From an uncultured Atopobium sp. (GTDB taxonomy: Bacteria; Actinomycetota; Coriobacteriia; Coriobacteriales; Atopobiaceae): 47,800 bases of DNA. Below are positions 7,624 through 14,273 of the stretch, piece after piece (the first letter of the stretch is position 1; every line of letters begins with the position of its first letter). The notes under the pieces were generated by a model. The model was not told where the DNA came from. It saw only the letters and a program-made list of their open reading frames with translations, and did no database searches. The stretch covers positions 1-47,800 of the forward strand of contig CALHVU010000017.1 in the NCBI GenBank assembly GCA_938036925.1, given 5' to 3'. Position numbers and translations under genes: made by a program.

Positions 7624-7986
7624 ATGGCTAAGAACACCGATTCTATTGAGGTTCGCGCAACAGCTAAGTATGTTCGCGTTGCTCCTCGTAAGGCTCGCGC
7701 AGTTGTCGCGCTTGTCCGCGGTAAGTCTGTCGAGAAGGCCCTTGAGGTTCTTCAGTTCTCGACTCGCGCTGCCGCTACTGATGTTGCTAAGGTTCTGCGC
7801 TCCGCAGTTGCTAACGCCGAGAACAACAATGGTCTCCGCGCTAACAACCTGGTAGTCAAGACCGCTTTTGTTGACGAAGGCCCAACGCTTAAGCGTATTC
7901 GCCCTCGTGCAAAGGGTTCGGCTTCCCGCATTAACAAGCGCATGAGCCACATTACCGTTGTCGTTGCACCTCGAAAGGAGGCGTAG
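7624..7986 (+). CDS. rplV: 50S ribosomal protein L22
   Basis: L22 lines the exit tunnel opposite L4. The product has 120 residues with the N-terminal VRVAPRKARAVVALVRGKSV segment and the long beta-hairpin RIRPRAKGSASRINKRMSHITVVV, which is uninterrupted. GGGGGAG precedes the ATG. Only two bases separate it from rpsC, whose ribosome site lies inside the end of rplV. Confidence 0.97.
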   Translation: MAKNTDSIEVRATAKYVRVAPRKARAVVALVRGKSVEKALEVLQFSTRAAATDVAKVLRSAVANAENNNGLRANNLVVKTAFVDEGPTLKRIRPRAKGSASRINKRMSHITVVVAPRKEA

Positions 7987-7988
7987 GA

Positions 7989-8699
7989 ATGGGTCAGAAA
8001 GTACAGCCTACAGGCTTCCGTCTTGGTGTAACCGAGAGCTGGCGTTCTCGTTGGTACGCCGATAAGGACTACGCCGAGCAGCTCGGCAACGATCTTGCTA
8101 TCCGCAAGTATCTTGAGAAGCGCCTTGAGAAGGCAGCTGTTGCTCGTATTGATATCGAGCGCGCTGGCGATAAGGTCAAGGTAACTATTTTCTCCGCACG
8201 TCCTGGTATTGTCATTGGCAAGAAGGGTGCAGAGATTGACGGCCTCCGTGCAGATCTTGAGCGTGTTGCTAAGGTCGGCAAGGGTCAGGTCAACGTTGAT
8301 GTTGTCGAGGTTAAGCGTCCTGAGCTTGACGCAAACCTTGTTGCTCAGTCCATCGCAGAGCAGCTTGAGCAGCGTGTCGCTTTCCGTCGCGCTATGCGTA
8401 AGGCTGTTCAGTCCGCTCGTAAGGCTGGCGCTAAGGGTATTCGTATCCAGTGCTCCGGTCGTCTGAACGGTGCTGAGATGGGCCGCCGTGAGTGGTATCG
8501 TGAGGGTCGCGTGCCTCTGCACACCCTTCGTGCTGCAATCGGCTATGGTACCGCTACAGGCCGCACCACCATGGGTGCTGTTGGTATCAAGGTTTGGATT
8601 TATTACGGCGAGAAGATGCCTGGACAGCCAACACCTAACCCAGCTCTTGAGGGCTCCGCTCGTCCTCGTCGTGCTCGCAATGAGAGGAGGGGCCGTTAA
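7989..8699 (+). CDS. rpsC: 30S ribosomal protein S3
   Basis: S3 forms part of the mRNA entry tunnel. The product has 236 residues. It begins MGQKVQPTGFRLGVTESW, has a KH domain near residues 40-110 with PGIVIGKKGAEID as the GxxG loop, and the C-terminal RREWYREGRVPLHTLRA signature. The tail is Arg-rich. The ribosome site AAAGGAGG is strong. Its TAA overlaps the rplP ATG (TAATG). Confidence 0.97.
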   Translation: MGQKVQPTGFRLGVTESWRSRWYADKDYAEQLGNDLAIRKYLEKRLEKAAVARIDIERAGDKVKVTIFSARPGIVIGKKGAEIDGLRADLERVAKVGKGQVNVDVVEVKRPELDANLVAQSIAEQLEQRVAFRRAMRKAVQSARKAGAKGIRIQCSGRLNGAEMGRREWYREGRVPLHTLRAAIGYGTATGRTTMGAVGIKVWIYYGEKMPGQPTPNPALEGSARPRRARNERRGR

Positions 8700-9124
8700 T
8701 GCTTGCTCCAAAGCGTGTATTGCACCGTAAGGTACAGCGCGGTTCCATGAAGGGCCAGGCAAAGGGTAATACCCAGCTGCATTTTGGTTCCTGGGGCATC
8801 CGTGCAGAGGAGGCTCACTGGATTACTAACCGCCAGATTGAGGCTGCTCGTATTGCTCTCACCCGTGAGATGAAGCGTGGCGGTAAGGTTTGGATTACTA
8901 TCTTCCCAGATAAGCCAATCACCAAGAAGCCTGCAGAGACTCGCATGGGTTCCGGTAAGGGTAACCCAGAAGAGTGGGTAGCAGTTGTTAAGCCTGGTCG
9001 TATCATGTTTGAGATTGATGGCGTACCAGAGGAAGTTGCTCGTGAGGCTCTCCGTCTTGCTCAGCACAAGCTTCCAATCAAGACCAAGATTGTCTCCAAG
9101 GCCGATCAGGACGGTGAGAACTAA
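8699..9124 (+). CDS. rplP: 50S ribosomal protein L16
   Basis: L16 organises the A-site region of the 50S subunit. The product has 141 residues with the KRVLHRKVQRG start, the conserved RMGSGKGNPEEWVAVVKPGRI core and REALRLAQHKLPIKTK. Its ribosome site (GAGGAGGGG) is inside rpsC and the start overlaps the rpsC stop by one base. rpmC overlaps its own stop in the same way. Confidence 0.97.
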   Translation: MLAPKRVLHRKVQRGSMKGQAKGNTQLHFGSWGIRAEEAHWITNRQIEAARIALTREMKRGGKVWITIFPDKPITKKPAETRMGSGKGNPEEWVAVVKPGRIMFEIDGVPEEVAREALRLAQHKLPIKTKIVSKADQDGEN

Positions 9125-9339
9125 TGAAGTACACCGAAATCAAGGCTATGAGCGATGCAGACCTCGCTAAGAAACTCGAGGAAGGCCGCGCAGAGCTCTT
9201 TAATCTTCGTTTCCAGATGGCAACCAGCCAGCTGGACAACACCGCTCGTGTCAAGGCTGTTAAGCGTGACATTGCTCGCGTTCAGACCGAGATGCGCACC
9301 CGTCAAATTGCTGCGGAAGCATCCGCAGAGCAGAACTAG
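9124..9339 (+). CDS. rpmC: 50S ribosomal protein L29
   Basis: L29 is a small helical protein near the tunnel exit. The product has 71 residues: two helices with the signature ELFNLRFQMATSQLDNTARVKAVKRDIARV. It starts at the TAATG overlap with rplP and has only a weak ribosome site, so translation is probably coupled. Confidence 0.96.
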   Translation: MKYTEIKAMSDADLAKKLEEGRAELFNLRFQMATSQLDNTARVKAVKRDIARVQTEMRTRQIAAEASAEQN

Positions 9340-9356
9340 ATCGCAGGAGATAAGTT

Positions 9357-9623
9357 ATGGCAGAGACCGAAAGCAGAAATGCGCGTAAGGTTCGTACCGG
9401 ACTCGTCGTCTCCATCTCTGGCGAGAAGACGATTACGGTAGAGATTACGTACCGTAAGCACCACCCTAAGTATGGCAAGATGATGACCATCGGCAAGAAG
9501 CTTCACGTTCACGATGAGAACAACGAGGCTGGTCTGGGCGATACCGTCCGCGTCATGGAGACTCGTCCTCTTTCCAAGACCAAGCGTTGGCGTCTCGCAG
9601 AGATCGTTGAGCGCGCTAAGTAA
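9357..9623 (+). CDS. rpsQ: 30S ribosomal protein S17
   Basis: S17 is an OB-fold protein needed for early 30S assembly. The product has 88 residues with ARKVRTGLVVSISGEKTITVEI, the HDENNEAGLGDTVRVMETRPLSKTKRW core and a short basic tail. The ribosome site GCAGGAG precedes the ATG. A 110-nt gap with a long hairpin follows. Confidence 0.96.
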   Translation: MAETESRNARKVRTGLVVSISGEKTITVEITYRKHHPKYGKMMTIGKKLHVHDENNEAGLGDTVRVMETRPLSKTKRWRLAEIVERAK

Positions 9624-9674
9624 TTAGCACCTAGGAAACAGCTTTTAGCTCAACCTAGTTTTGTATCTATCATT

Positions 9675-9712
9675 ATTTCTCATGTGCGCAAATACGCGCA
9701 CCTCTGAGAAAT
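9675..9712 (+). promoter_or_regulatory. two-tier hairpin upstream of rplN
   Basis: A perfect 8-bp outer stem (ATTTCTCA at 9675-9682 with TGAGAAAT at 9705-9712) and a perfect 6-bp inner stem (GTGCGC 9684-9689 with GCGCAC 9696-9701) are separated by a 1x3 internal loop and closed by the loop AAATAC. No T run follows, so it is not a terminator. It ends 21 nt before the rplN start, just before the ribosome site CGGAGGA. The asymmetric internal loop resembles a protein-binding RNA; the ligand is unknown. Confidence 0.6.
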
Positions 9713-9733
9713 TAGGTTCCGGAGGAACGTCAC

Positions 9734-10102
9734 ATGATTCAGATGGAGACCATTCTCAACGTCGCTGACAACAGCGGCGCAAGGCGCGTAAAGTGCGTCA
9801 AGGTCCTTGGTGGCTCCAAGCGTCGTTACGCCGGCCTTGCCGACGTCATCATTGGCGCTGTCCAGGAGGCTACTCCAGGTGGTTCGGTGAAGAAGGGCGA
9901 CATTGTTCGCTGCGTCATCGTTCGTACCGCTAAGGACACCCGTCGCAAGGACGGTAGCTACATCCGCTTTGACCAGAACGCATGCGTTCTTGTTAACAAA
10001 GAGGGTGAGCCCAAGGGTACTCGTATCTTTGGACCAGTCGCTCGCGAGCTGCGCGACCACAAGTACATGAAGATTGTCTCACTTGCACCTGAGACCCTTT
10101 AA
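9734..10102 (+). CDS. rplN: 50S ribosomal protein L14
   Basis: L14 binds 23S rRNA at the subunit interface and contacts the silencing factor RsfS. The product has 122 residues, starting MIQMETILNVADNSGARRVKC and holding ETPGGSVKKGD-like (here EATPGGSVKKGD) and GTRIFGPVARELR segments. The ribosome site CGGAGGA follows the hairpin listed above. rplX begins 11 nt later. Confidence 0.97.
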   Translation: MIQMETILNVADNSGARRVKCVKVLGGSKRRYAGLADVIIGAVQEATPGGSVKKGDIVRCVIVRTAKDTRRKDGSYIRFDQNACVLVNKEGEPKGTRIFGPVARELRDHKYMKIVSLAPETL

Positions 10103-10113
10103 GGAGGAACGAC

Positions 10114-10431
10114 ATGCCTAAGATGAAGATCAAGAAGGGCGACAAGGTCGAGGTCCTCACTGGTAAGGACAAGGGTAAGCGCGGCGAGGTACTTCGCGTA
10201 TATCCAGAGAAGAACAAGGTTGTCGTTGAGGGCGTTGCAATTGCAAAGCGCCATGTCAAGCCAAACGCAGCTAACCAGCAGGGTGGCATCGTTGAGGCAG
10301 AGGCAGCAATCGACGCTTCCAATGTTGCTCTTATCGACCCTAAGACCGACAAGCCAACTCGTGTTGGCTACCTGATCAAGGAGGACGGCACTAAGGTCCG
10401 CGTCTCCAAGAAGTCAGGCGCTGAGCTCTAA
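10114..10431 (+). CDS. rplX: 50S ribosomal protein L24
   Basis: L24 initiates 50S assembly. The product has 105 residues: an N-terminal KOW motif (KIKKGDKVEVLTGKDKGKRGEVLRV), then KRHVKPNAANQQGGIVEAEAAI. AAGGAGGAA is a strong ribosome site. It is the last gene before a terminator that splits the usual spc operon. Confidence 0.97.
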   Translation: MPKMKIKKGDKVEVLTGKDKGKRGEVLRVYPEKNKVVVEGVAIAKRHVKPNAANQQGGIVEAEAAIDASNVALIDPKTDKPTRVGYLIKEDGTKVRVSKKSGAEL

Positions 10432-10477
10432 GTTACCCGTGTTTCTCGCTTTATAAGAAACACCAAAGAGCTACTTC

Positions 10478-10513
10478 AAACCCCGTTATCGTCAGATAGC
10501 GGGGTTTTCTTTT
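10478..10513 (+). terminator. intrinsic terminator after rplX
   Basis: A 13-bp stem with one G-U pair (10478-10490 with 10495-10507) and loop GTCA runs into a TTTTCTTTT tract. A weaker 6-bp hairpin (GTTTCT/AGAAAC, 10441-10461) lies just upstream. Confidence 0.9.
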
Positions 10514-10588
10514 GGGCGAGAAGTGCGGTGTCATGTGGAAGTCGTGTGATGACACGAAAAAATATCAGCTAGCTTGAAATTCTCGCCC
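10514..10588. repeat. inverted pair of the GGCGAGAA motif with inner palindrome
   Basis: GGGCGAGAA (10514-10522) and TTCTCGCCC (10580-10588) form a 9-bp perfect inverted repeat. Inside it GTGTCAT (10528-10534) pairs with ATGACAC (10549-10555). The layout matches the elements at 3722-3826 and 4493-4548: outer motif arms and an inner unrelated palindrome, placed right after a terminator or gene end. Confidence 0.65.
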
Positions 10589-10608
10589 CATTTTTGCTCA
10601 ATAAGGTC

Positions 10609-10735
10609 TAATATTGTTCATTGCGTCTTTCTATGGGATACGTATGTCTCGAGGACGCAGATGGCTCCTAGTTCGCCAAACTAGGAGGTGCGAGGCGATC
10701 CCCGCACTTAAAACCCCAAGAGTTAAGGAGAAACC
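10609..10735 (+). promoter_or_regulatory. candidate promoter and three-hairpin leader of rplE
   Basis: TAATAT (10609-10614) is a good -10 box, though no convincing -35 is seen. The leader that follows has an outer stem TGCGTC/GACGCA (10622-10627/10654-10659), an 8-bp stem CTCCTAGT/ACTAGGAG (10665-10672/10680-10687) and GTGCG/CGCAC (10688-10692/10703-10707). The ribosome site AAGGAG is free downstream. Because a terminator lies upstream, this region must start the rplE-secY transcript, and its structure suggests ribosomal-protein feedback. Confidence 0.6.
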
Positions 10736-11296
10736 ATGGCAGACGAGAAGTACACACCTCGCCTTAAAGAGCTTTACTACGCATCTGTGCGTGATGCTCT
10801 GAAGGAGAAATTTGGTTACACCAACGTTAACCAGATTCCTAAGTTTGAGAAGATCGTTGTCAACATGGGTGTTGGCGAGGCAGCTACAGACGCTAAGGCA
10901 ATTGACGGCGCTGTAAACGACCTCCGTACCATCACTGGTCAGCAGCCACTTGTTACACACGCTCGCAAGTCTATCGCAACCTTTAAGCTTCGCCAGGGTA
11001 TGCCAATCGGCGCTAAAGTTACCCTTCGTGGCGATCGTATGTGGGAGTTCCTGGATCGTCTGATTGCAGTTGCAATTCCTCGTATTCGCGACTTCCGTGG
11101 TATCTCTGCTAAGAGCTTCGACGGCCGTGGTAACTTCTCCATGGGCGTAACCGAGCAGCTCATCTTCCCAGAGATTGACTTTGACAAGATGGACCACACC
11201 CGCGGTATGGACATCACCATTGTCACCACTGCTAAGACCAATGAGGAGGGCAAGGCACTTCTCGACGCCTTCCACTTCCCATTCAAGCAGGACTAA
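10736..11296 (+). CDS. rplE: 50S ribosomal protein L5
   Basis: L5 binds 5S rRNA. The product has 186 residues with the KIVVNMGVGEA, TGQQPLVTHARKSIATFKLRQGMPIGAKVTLRG and GNFSMGVTEQLIFPEI signatures. The ribosome site AAGGAG precedes the ATG. It begins a new transcription unit. The 125-nt gap to rpsN is packed with hairpins. Confidence 0.97.
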   Translation: MADEKYTPRLKELYYASVRDALKEKFGYTNVNQIPKFEKIVVNMGVGEAATDAKAIDGAVNDLRTITGQQPLVTHARKSIATFKLRQGMPIGAKVTLRGDRMWEFLDRLIAVAIPRIRDFRGISAKSFDGRGNFSMGVTEQLIFPEIDFDKMDHTRGMDITIVTTAKTNEEGKALLDAFHFPFKQD

Positions 11297-11305
11297 CTTT
11301 TACCT

Positions 11306-11399
11306 GCGCTTTAAGTTAAGCGCATTCCTGTTGGCATCATTGATGCCGGGTGACATAGTCACCAGCACTATTGTTTGAAGTCATCTTGGCGTTCGCCAA
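11306..11399 (+). promoter_or_regulatory. four consecutive hairpins between rplE and rpsN
   Basis: There are four perfect 6-bp stems in order: GCGCTT/AAGCGC (11306-11311/11318-11323), GGCATC/GATGCC (11333-11338/11342-11347, loop ATT), GGTGAC/GTCACC (11349-11354/11358-11363, loop ATA) and TTGGCG/CGCCAA (11386-11391/11394-11399, loop TT). None has a T run. The rpsN ribosome site AAGGAGG (11411-11417) follows. Such density in a 125-nt spacer suggests a structured RNA; the function is unknown. Confidence 0.6.
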
Positions 11400-11421
11400 G
11401 TTGCATTTTGAAGGAGGATTT

Positions 11422-11607
11422 GTGGCTAAGACTTCGATGATCGTCAAAGCCTCGCGTGAGCCGAAGTACTCTACGCGCACACAGAACCGTTGCCAGCGTT
11501 GTGGACGTCCCCACTCCGTTTACCGCAAGTTTGGTCTGTGCCGTGTGTGCTTCCGTGAGCTAGCGAGCAAGGGCGAGCTTCCTGGTGTCCGCAAGGCAAG
11601 CTGGTAG
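11422..11607 (+). CDS. rpsN: 30S ribosomal protein S14, zinc-binding (type Z)
   Basis: S14 completes the 30S head. The product has 61 residues, the short zinc form, with CQRCG and CRVC supplying four Cys ligands. The start is the GTG at 11422 behind AAGGAGG; the family N-terminus AKTSMIVKASREPKY begins there, and an in-frame ATG at 11371 would add 17 foreign residues. Confidence 0.96.
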   Translation: MAKTSMIVKASREPKYSTRTQNRCQRCGRPHSVYRKFGLCRVCFRELASKGELPGVRKASW

Positions 11608-11696
11608 GACTCAGGGCTCTGGCGTCAAGGCATCTGCGCCACGGGTGTAGATGAACCAGACACGCAGTTTCATCATTAACGAAGGAGAAGGATCAA
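11608..11696 (+). promoter_or_regulatory. rpsN-rpsH spacer with two short stems
   Basis: TGGCG/CGCCA (11620-11624/11637-11641) and GATGAA/TTCATC (11650-11655/11669-11674) are the visible stems. The ribosome site AAGGAG follows. S8 controls the spc operon in E. coli by binding its own mRNA; I cannot confirm such a site here. Confidence 0.35.
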
Positions 11697-12095
11697 ATGA
11701 AAATTACCGATCCCATTTCAGACATGCTGACGCGTATTCGTAACGCAAACTCAGCTGGCAAGGATTCCGTATCCATGCCATCGAGCAAGGTGCTCGTTGA
11801 GATTGCTCGCGTCATCACCGAAGAGGGCTATGTCGAGGGTTACACCGTTGAGGATACTAAGCCTCAGAAGACTCTTCACATCACCCTTAAGTATGGTAAG
11901 AAGCGCGCTAAGGTTATCCGCGGCATCCGTCGCATTTCCAAGCCTGGTTTGCGCATTTACTCCACCGCTGAGAAGCTTCCACGCGTTCTTGGTGGTCTTG
12001 GTACTGCAGTGGTTTCCACTTCTAAGGGCATGATGTGCGACCGCGACGCTCGTAAGAACGGCGTTGGCGGCGAGGTCATCGCTTACGTTTGGTAA
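11697..12095 (+). CDS. rpsH: 30S ribosomal protein S8
   Basis: S8 binds the central domain of 16S rRNA and is a translational repressor in several bacteria. The product has 132 residues with DPISDMLTRIRNANSA at the start and the C-terminal STSKGMMCDRDARKNGVGGEVIAYVW signature. The ribosome site AAGGAG precedes the ATG. Confidence 0.97.
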   Translation: MKITDPISDMLTRIRNANSAGKDSVSMPSSKVLVEIARVITEEGYVEGYTVEDTKPQKTLHITLKYGKKRAKVIRGIRRISKPGLRIYSTAEKLPRVLGGLGTAVVSTSKGMMCDRDARKNGVGGEVIAYVW

Positions 12096-12122
12096 ATCTG
12101 ACAGGAATGAAAGGAGACAGCC

Positions 12123-12659
12123 GTGTCTCGTATTGGTAAGAAGCCTGTCCAGATTCCTGCTGGAGTCACTGTGACAGTTGATAACACCACCGTTACCGTT
12201 AAGGGTTCTAAGGGCGAGCTGACTCGTACTTTCTCTGAGCTGGTTGCTATCGCTCAGGAGGGCGAGGAGATTCTCGTTACTCGCGTTGACGAGTCCTCTG
12301 AGTCCAATGCTCAGCAGGGTCTTGTCCGTACCCTTATTCACAACATGGTTGTTGGTGTCTCTGAGGGCTTCGAGAAGAAGCTTGAGCTCACCGGCGTTGG
12401 TTACCGTGTAGCACTTAAGGGCAAGGATCTTGACCTTTCCCTTGGTTATTCTCACCCAGTTCTCTATGTTGCACCTGAGGGCATTAGCTTTGAGGTACCT
12501 GATAACACTCACCTTACTGTTAAGGGTATTTCTAAGGAGAAGGTCGGCCAGGTTGCAGCTGAGATTCGTATGAAGCGTCCACCAGAGCCTTACAAGGGCA
12601 AGGGCATTCACTACGAAGGTGAGCACATCCGCAGGAAGCTCGGTAAGGCTGCTAAGTAA
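12123..12659 (+). CDS. rplF: 50S ribosomal protein L6
   Basis: L6 lies near the factor-binding centre. The product has 178 residues in two duplicated domains. It begins SRIGKKPVQIPAGVTV, has the ELTGVGYRVALKGKDLDLSLGYSHPV core and the C-terminal PPEPYKGKGIHYEGEHIRRK signature. The start is GTG with ribosome site AAAGGAG. Confidence 0.97.
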   Translation: MSRIGKKPVQIPAGVTVTVDNTTVTVKGSKGELTRTFSELVAIAQEGEEILVTRVDESSESNAQQGLVRTLIHNMVVGVSEGFEKKLELTGVGYRVALKGKDLDLSLGYSHPVLYVAPEGISFEVPDNTHLTVKGISKEKVGQVAAEIRMKRPPEPYKGKGIHYEGEHIRRKLGKAAK

Positions 12660-12685
12660 AGCAACCCTACTTTTAGGCTAAAAGA

Positions 12686-12707
12686 CCATCACCCCGTTAG
12701 GTGATGG
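12686..12707 (+). promoter_or_regulatory. hairpin upstream of rplR
   Basis: A perfect 8-bp stem CCATCACC/GGTGATGG with loop CCGTTA lies in the 68-nt rplF-rplR gap, ending 21 nt before the rplR start. There is no T run, so a processing or binding site is more likely than a terminator. Confidence 0.5.
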
Positions 12708-12727
12708 CATGTCTCTAAGGAGAAGGA

Positions 12728-13096
12728 ATGAACAAGCAGCAGGCGAAAAAGGCGGGTCTTGAACGCCGCAAGCGCCGCGTACGTGCCAAGGTCTTTGGTA
12801 CACCTGAGCGTCCGCGTCTTGCAGTTCACCGCACAAACGCAAACATTTATGCACAGCTTATTGACGACGCTTCTGGAAGAACTCTCTGCTCTGCCTCTAC
12901 GCTTGACCCAGAGTTCCGTTCTACTGGCAAGGTTGGCTCCAACAAGGAGGCAGCTGAGTTCGTAGGTGAGCTTATCGGTAAGCGCGCTGCCGAGAAGAAC
13001 GTCACTGAGGTCACTTTTGACCGTGGTGGCCGTCTCTATCACGGCCGCGTCAAGGCTTTGGCAGATGGCGCCCGCAACGCGGGCCTGAAGTTCTAG
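12728..13096 (+). CDS. rplR: 50S ribosomal protein L18
   Basis: L18 binds 5S rRNA together with L5. The product has 122 residues with a basic N-terminus, RLAVHRTNANIYAQLIDD and the C-terminal FDRGGRLYHGRVKALADGARNAGL signature. The ribosome site AAGGAG precedes the ATG. rpsE starts 9 nt later. Confidence 0.97.
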   Translation: MNKQQAKKAGLERRKRRVRAKVFGTPERPRLAVHRTNANIYAQLIDDASGRTLCSASTLDPEFRSTGKVGSNKEAAEFVGELIGKRAAEKNVTEVTFDRGGRLYHGRVKALADGARNAGLKF

Positions 13097-13105
13097 GAGG
13101 ATTCA

Positions 13106-13627
13106 ATGGCACGTGATCGTAAGCGCCAGCAGGATACGGATCTTCAGGAGCGCGTCGTTTATATTCACCGCGTTTCCAAGACCGTCAAGGGTGGCCGCCG
13201 TATGTCACTCGTTGCTCTGGTAGTCGTTGGCGATGGTAAGGGTAACGTTGGTATTGGCCAGGGTCGTTCCGCTGAGGTACCTCTGGCAATTCAGAAGGGC
13301 GTCGAGGACGCAAAGAGGAATATGTTCAAGGTCCCACTGACCGAGACTGGTTCCGTACCACACGCAGTCACTGGTCACTATGGTGCAGGTTCTGTTCTTA
13401 TTAAGCCTGCATTCGAGGGTACTGGTGTTATTGCTGGCGGTCCTATTCGTCCACTCTTCGAGCTTGCAGGTATCACCAATGTACTTTCTAAGTCCCTTGG
13501 TACCGACAACGCTCTGAACATGATTAAGGCAGCAGCTGAGGGTCTGAAGGAGCTTTCCAGCCCAGAAGAAGCAGCTGAGCGTCGTGGCCTAACCGTCGGC
13601 GATATGTTCGTCGGAAAGGAGAACTAA
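13106..13627 (+). CDS. rpsE: 30S ribosomal protein S5
   Basis: S5 contributes to decoding accuracy and the mRNA entry site. The product has 173 residues with LQERVVYIHRVSKTVKGGRRMSLVALVVVGD, the double-stranded-RNA-binding region and the GVIAGGPIRPLFELAGITNVLSKSLG signature. The ribosome site TAGGAGG is good. Two bases separate it from rpmD. Confidence 0.97.
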   Translation: MARDRKRQQDTDLQERVVYIHRVSKTVKGGRRMSLVALVVVGDGKGNVGIGQGRSAEVPLAIQKGVEDAKRNMFKVPLTETGSVPHAVTGHYGAGSVLIKPAFEGTGVIAGGPIRPLFELAGITNVLSKSLGTDNALNMIKAAAEGLKELSSPEEAAERRGLTVGDMFVGKEN

Positions 13628-13629
13628 CG

Positions 13630-13815
13630 ATGGCTAAGAACCTTAGCATCAAGCTTGTCCGTGGCGCTGTCGCAGGCGTCAAGAAGGACCAGACTGCTAC
13701 GGTGAAGGCCCTCGGCCTCCACAAGATCGGCGATACCGTCGAGCAGCCTGACAACCCAAGCATTCGTGGAATGATCTTCAAGGTTAAGCACCTTGTCGAG
13801 GTTGAAGAGAACTAG
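13630..13815 (+). CDS. rpmD: 50S ribosomal protein L30
   Basis: The product has 61 residues with the L30 pattern LSIKLVRGAVAGVKKDQTATVKALGLHKIGDTVEQPDNPSIRGMIFKVKHLVEVEE. The ribosome site AAAGGAG lies inside the end of rpsE. rplO follows after 11 nt. Confidence 0.96.
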   Translation: MAKNLSIKLVRGAVAGVKKDQTATVKALGLHKIGDTVEQPDNPSIRGMIFKVKHLVEVEEN

Positions 13816-13826
13816 AGGTAGTAATA

Positions 13827-14273
13827 ATGCAGCTCAATGATCTTCGCCCCGCAGTGGGTTCGCGCAAAAATCGTAAGCGCGTAGGTCGCGGTAATTCTTC
13901 AGGCAATGGTACTTTTGCCGGCCGCGGTATGAATGGTCAGCTCTCCCGCTCTGGTGGCGGCAAGGGCGCTGGCTTCGAGGGTGGACAGCAGCCACTGGCT
14001 ATGCGTCTTCCTAAGCTTCCTGGTTTCACTAACCACAACCGTGTTGAGTACGCTCCAGTCAACGTTGCTCGTCTGAATGCACTCTTTGCAGACGGCGAGA
14101 CCGTAGACGCAGAGGCTCTGGTTGCTAAGGGAGTTATCAAGTACAACTACATCCCAGTCAAGGTTCTGGGTGACGGCGAGCTTTCTAAGAAGCTTACTGT
14201 TAAGGTCGACAAGGTTTCCGCCTCCGCAAAGGCTAAGATCGAGGCGGCCGGTGGAAAGGTTGAGGCCGAGTAG
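13827..14273 (+). CDS. rplO: 50S ribosomal protein L15
   Basis: L15 is a late assembly protein. The product has 148 residues with the Gly/Arg-rich N-terminus (LRPAVGSRKNRKRVGRGNSSGNG), the KGAGFEGGQQPLAMRLPKLPG core and a C-terminal VKVLGDGELSKKLTVK domain. The TAG stop shares one base with the secY GTG, so secY is translationally coupled. Confidence 0.97.
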   Translation: MQLNDLRPAVGSRKNRKRVGRGNSSGNGTFAGRGMNGQLSRSGGGKGAGFEGGQQPLAMRLPKLPGFTNHNRVEYAPVNVARLNALFADGETVDAEALVAKGVIKYNYIPVKVLGDGELSKKLTVKVDKVSASAKAKIEAAGGKVEAE

